DNA of 64,000 nt. It comes from a virus. Below are positions 61,414-64,000 of this stretch, piece by piece; position 1 is the first letter of the stretch; the number at the start of each line of letters is the position of its first letter. The stretch lies in the IMG/VR virus record IMGVR_UViG_3300038856_000064, positions 62,001 to 126,000 of that record. One strand, written 5' to 3'. The position numbers and the translations under genes were made by a program. The notes beneath the pieces are model-generated. The model ran no database searches. It saw only the letters and a list, made by a program, of their open reading frames with translations, and was not told the DNA's origin.

Positions 61414-61425
61414 TAATACACTAAT
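61414..61425 (-). promoter_or_regulatory. Class 2 late promoter P4
   Basis: Minus strand ATTAGTGTATTA, about 30 bp upstream of the adaptor gene ATG and overlapping the last base of the homing-endonuclease stop. It matches P1-P3 except for the first base. Confidence 0.7.
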
Positions 61426-62954
61426 TATCGAATAATAAATTCCCACCTCTGCTTTGGTGGAACTATAACCTTAATAAGACCCAGAGAATTCGCATAATTT
61501 GACTCAGACTGGCCAGCAGGAACTCTACACTTACTTTTGTGATATTCGTTACCCTCTTGATCGATATAGATATAATCGGACCTCATTTTATTATCAACTA
61601 GAATAAAATTACAGGCTTTATAGAGGGTGCCGCCATGATGGCGAGGGTCGTGCCAACTTACTACCTTACCGCGATAACCTGTCTTCTTTAACCATCTTAA
61701 GGACCTGGCAACCATCCATGAGGTCGTATTATTGTATGGGTGCGGCAATCTAACTCTGTCAAAAATAGCGCAACGATTGAGACAAACCGACTTTTCATGA
61801 GGATTGGCGACACCGCCAAATGTCACGACACCACAAAGTATATCGTTATAGTAAAACCCAAGACGATGCTTGTCACGTCCAGACGCCGACTTGAGATAAT
61901 GTACGCGACGCAGAAAATCGTCTGCTATAACCTTATTTATTTCCCTAACCTCAAATCTATAGTTATGCTTTATTCGTAAGCAAAGCTTATCCAATACATC
62001 ATCCTTGCTGGTCAATATTATGTAGTTGAATTGATTGTCTTTATAGTATTGAATTTTCTCGGCAAACTTATCTGGCCGCTTGCGCGACTCACCAAGACCG
62101 TCATACTCGACCCATAGATCTTGATTTGGTAAGTAAAAGTCACAAGTCCATTTACGATCTTCACAAACCCTCTTATGCGGTTCGTAATCAATAAAATTCT
62201 GGTACAACAAATCAGCCAATCGCTTCTCTTCTATGGAGTCATAAAATGTATTATCATTACCTAGTTGCCTTTTATCGACATCGATATTAGCCAACTCAAG
62301 TATTTCCTTCCAGCTCTTGTTTGGGAAACGCTTATAATAACACGAATTATTAATATTCTGATTAGAAGATAACTCCTCGTGTTTTAAACGACCTAGTAAC
62401 TCATTGTCTGTTTTCTTAACGCCAGATCGTGATACCTCAAGCCCCGCCTCCCTCAATGCATTTGGCCAACTACCGAATTTTCTACGTATTGTTTCAGCAC
62501 TATACAATGTATTCGCCTGTTTATATTTTTCAATAGTTAGTATTCCGTCACACTCCTTCGATGCACTTATTAGAGCTTCAACTAATTCCTTTTTTGTTGA
62601 GCCATATACCCTATTTGGCTTAATCCCAGCAATTTGAAGTCCCTTAACCCAACTACCGAAATGCCTTTCTACTGCCGTAAGCTTTACCCCTCCCTCTACC
62701 CTAAATAAGTCTGAATTATTGCTACCAGTTTTATCATAGAAGTCTCTAATGGCTTGTATTACCTCCTCATCTGTATAATTTTTTCTAGATGTAGGTAACC
62801 CTGCCTCTACCACAGCATTATTCCAACTACCAAACTCTTTATTCACTATGAAGCGACTATATTTAGTATCAGCTTCATCATATAGCTTTCGAGTAATTTT
62901 ACCATGCTGACTAAAAACACCTTTAATGTCCGATATTATTTCTTGTTTACTCAT
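61425..62954 (-). CDS. Putative homing endonuclease: repeats, Vsr/EDxHD nuclease, GNAT-like C-terminal domain
   Basis: 509 aa. The N-terminal half (to about 235) has repeated 50-residue modules (IRDFYDKTGSNNSDLF, REAGLEVSR style) for DNA recognition. The nuclease core at about 240-290 reads YDSIEEKRLADLL, NFIDYEPHKRVC, DRKWTCDFYLP and LWVEYDGLGE, nearly the same as in the gene at 17509-18699. From about 340 a third domain follows (HRLGFYYNDILCGVVTFGGV, HDPRHHGGTLYKACNF), a GNAT/Mom-like fold often fused to phage homing endonucleases. The ATG is 6 bp past a class 1 -10 with an in-frame TAG 18 bases upstream, so the mRNA looks leaderless. It splits late genes. Confidence 0.82.
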   Translation of the reverse strand: MSKQEIISDIKGVFSQHGKITRKLYDEADTKYSRFIVNKEFGSWNNAVVEAGLPTSRKNYTDEEVIQAIRDFYDKTGSNNSDLFRVEGGVKLTAVERHFGSWVKGLQIAGIKPNRVYGSTKKELVEALISASKECDGILTIEKYKQANTLYSAETIRRKFGSWPNALREAGLEVSRSGVKKTDNELLGRLKHEELSSNQNINNSCYYKRFPNKSWKEILELANIDVDKRQLGNDNTFYDSIEEKRLADLLYQNFIDYEPHKRVCEDRKWTCDFYLPNQDLWVEYDGLGESRKRPDKFAEKIQYYKDNQFNYIILTSKDDVLDKLCLRIKHNYRFEVREINKVIADDFLRRVHYLKSASGRDKHRLGFYYNDILCGVVTFGGVANPHEKSVCLNRCAIFDRVRLPHPYNNTTSWMVARSLRWLKKTGYRGKVVSWHDPRHHGGTLYKACNFILVDNKMRSDYIYIDQEGNEYHKSKCRVPAGQSESNYANSLGLIKVIVPPKQRWEFIIR

Positions 62955-62960
62955 ACTAAT

Positions 62961-62988
62961 ATTATGTGTCTAGAAGTAATAATCGTGC
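62961..62988 (-). promoter_or_regulatory. Class 1 phage promoter E, leaderless type
   Basis: Minus-strand -35 GCACGA (62983-62988), 16-bp spacer, -10 CATAAT (62961-62966) in TAGACACATAATA. The -10 is 6 bases from the ATG at 62954. It is the only class 1 site inside the virion block and drives the homing-endonuclease gene. Confidence 0.85.
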
Positions 62989-63011
62989 TCTCTAATTGGC
63001 ATAGACAGGCT

Positions 63012-63040
63012 AAAAGAAAAGGGCTGGCCTGGCCAGCCCC
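63012..63040 (-). terminator. Intrinsic terminator T3
   Basis: Minus strand: GC-rich stem GGGCTGGCC / GGCCAGCCC, then TTTTCTTTT. It follows the capsid gene stop at 63077 and insulates it from promoter E and the homing endonuclease. Confidence 0.92.
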
Positions 63041-63076
63041 TAACTTCATATAAGCTACCGACTTAGGATATAAATC

Positions 63077-64000
63077 CTAGAAGGCCCCCAAGAGCACCCG
63101 GCGGTTGTCAAGACATGCGAAACCATGACGCATCCAGCCAAAGATACCCATGCGCTGGTATCTGGTGAGTGCATCGTCATCGTATACCTCAAGCTCTTCC
63201 TTGATTGGCATGACAAAGGAATCGTCTGCTTCACTAAGGTCAAGACCAACACAGAACTGTTCGGTGTTGTTTGGCTTAGTTAGACTGAGAACAGTCTCTA
63301 GGAAGGCATCGTATTCTTGGTCCTGACCAAACTCGGTCATTGCGTGCATGATGACACCGTAGATTTCTGCAAGACCCTTTTCAGAGCTTGTAAAGATCTC
63401 GCGACGAGTAAACTCATCGACACGGCTTGCGTCCCATGCTCGGACGTGCTCCATTGCTTCTAGAGAAACGTAGAGGTCGGTTAGACGCCCTGCGTTTCCG
63501 TTACCACCAGCACCACGAGTCATCGCTGTGTGCATACGGCTTACTAGTTCCTTGGTGAATTCACCAGGATTTGGCGACGTGGTTAGGGTATTGACAGATC
63601 CTGTAAATACCGCAGTGCCACTTGCTCCTACGACCAGACCACGGTCCGCTGCTGCGGCGAGGATAGTGCGCCAGCCATCAGAGTTGATCTTGCGAACAAA
63701 ACCAGCCTCAAATACCTGTAGTGCGCGCTTGACTACGTCCCAACGTGCTTCCTTCATAAATTTGATATCCCAATCAATTGAGTTACCAATCTTGAAGGTA
63801 GGAACGTTGATCTCACTTGCTTCTACTCGACGTTCTGGCAGACGACCCTGCTCAGCTAGAGTATAAGCTGTGTAAGTGTCCTCATCACCCGGACGAACAA
63901 AGTCTAGCGGATAACTAGCCGTTGCTCCGTAAGGAATGACCTGTGGAGTATAGATATCACCCAAGTTGTCAGCATCAAAGATGCCTCGACGTAGGGGTGC
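63077..64000 (-). CDS. Major capsid protein, 5' end beyond window
   Basis: The frame is open to the right edge, so at least 307 residues are visible and the N-terminus is missing. It reads as an HK97-fold phage capsid protein: the block EQGRLPERRVEASEINVPTF followed by IDWDIKFMKEARWDVVKRAL and VFEAGFVRKINSDGWRTILA, which are the E-loop and spine-helix features of such proteins. The end (GIFGWMRHGFACLDNRRVLL) is the hydrophobic A-domain tail common to the group. Terminator T3 follows directly, as expected for the most abundant protein. The TTG at 63964 is not the real start. Confidence 0.85.
   Translation of the reverse strand, partial: APLRRGIFDADNLGDIYTPQVIPYGATASYPLDFVRPGDEDTYTAYTLAEQGRLPERRVEASEINVPTFKIGNSIDWDIKFMKEARWDVVKRALQVFEAGFVRKINSDGWRTILAAAADRGLVVGASGTAVFTGSVNTLTTSPNPGEFTKELVSRMHTAMTRGAGGNGNAGRLTDLYVSLEAMEHVRAWDASRVDEFTRREIFTSSEKGLAEIYGVIMHAMTEFGQDQEYDAFLETVLSLTKPNNTEQFCVGLDLSEADDSFVMPIKEELEVYDDDALTRYQRMGIFGWMRHGFACLDNRRVLLGAF

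Noticed and set aside
1-64000. CRISPR array, tRNA genes, attachment site or lysogeny module
   Set aside because: No direct repeats with spacers, no cloverleaf ending in CCA and no integrase or repressor-operator arrangement were seen by reading; a tRNA scan would settle the second point.

Overview
The window is one 64-kb stretch of a tailed double-stranded DNA phage (Caudoviricetes). Every gene I can support lies on the minus strand, so transcription runs from high to low coordinates. Genes are packed with 4-11 base overlaps, mostly of the ATGA type. GC is roughly 42% by eye. No tRNA, rRNA, CRISPR array, insertion sequence, terminase, portal, integrase, holin or endolysin is recognisable here. 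The host cannot be named from sequence. Three genes that appear to be leaderless would fit an actinobacterial host, but that is only a weak hint.

Layout in the direction of transcription. (1) 64000-31431, virion block: the 3' part of the major capsid gene, a homing-endonuclease gene, head-tail connector candidates, the major tail protein, tail-assembly candidates, a 2180-aa tape measure protein (predicted tail near 0.3 micrometre), then distal tail proteins. The last group includes a 1498-aa protein with about four LamG/concanavalin-like lectin domains and a 1119-aa probable hub or adhesin. (2) 31373-20307, replication and recombination: RecA, a small PD-(D/E)XK nuclease, DnaB-type helicase, DnaG-type primase, HAD phosphatase, dNMP kinase, RecB/Cas4-like nuclease, SprT-like metalloprotein, zinc-ribbon protein and a bacterial-type DnaE polymerase III alpha subunit. 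(3) 20261-17509: an unknown protein, SSB, a sigma factor and a second homing-type endonuclease. (4) 17519-1482: about ten glycosyltransferases of several families, mixed with a DegT-type sugar aminotransferase, a formyltransferase, a SAM methyltransferase and a nucleotide group (GuaB-like, MazG-like, SLOG-like). (5) 1482-1: small unknown phage proteins running off the left edge.

Two repeated promoter classes divide the window. Class 1 (six sites) has GCACGA-like -35 and CATAAT -10 elements with exactly 16 bp between them in every copy. It serves the replication, SSB/sigma, glycan and homing-endonuclease genes. At three of the sites the start codon lies exactly 6 bp past the -10, with an in-frame TAG inside the promoter and no ribosome binding site, which implies leaderless mRNAs. 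Class 2 (four sites, TTTAGTGTATTA-like, no shared -35) lies only before virion genes and looks like a late promoter. Three strong terminators follow the capsid gene, the major tail gene and a 61-aa single-gene unit. The resident sigma factor is the natural candidate to read one of the classes.

How the parts may work together: class 1 drives replication and sugar genes, and class 2 drives virion assembly. The aminotransferase plus formyltransferase pair suggests an N-formylated amino sugar, and the transferases may place sugars on virion proteins, DNA or host surface. The virion proteins are unusually rich in Ser-Gly, a possible acceptor, but this link is inference only.
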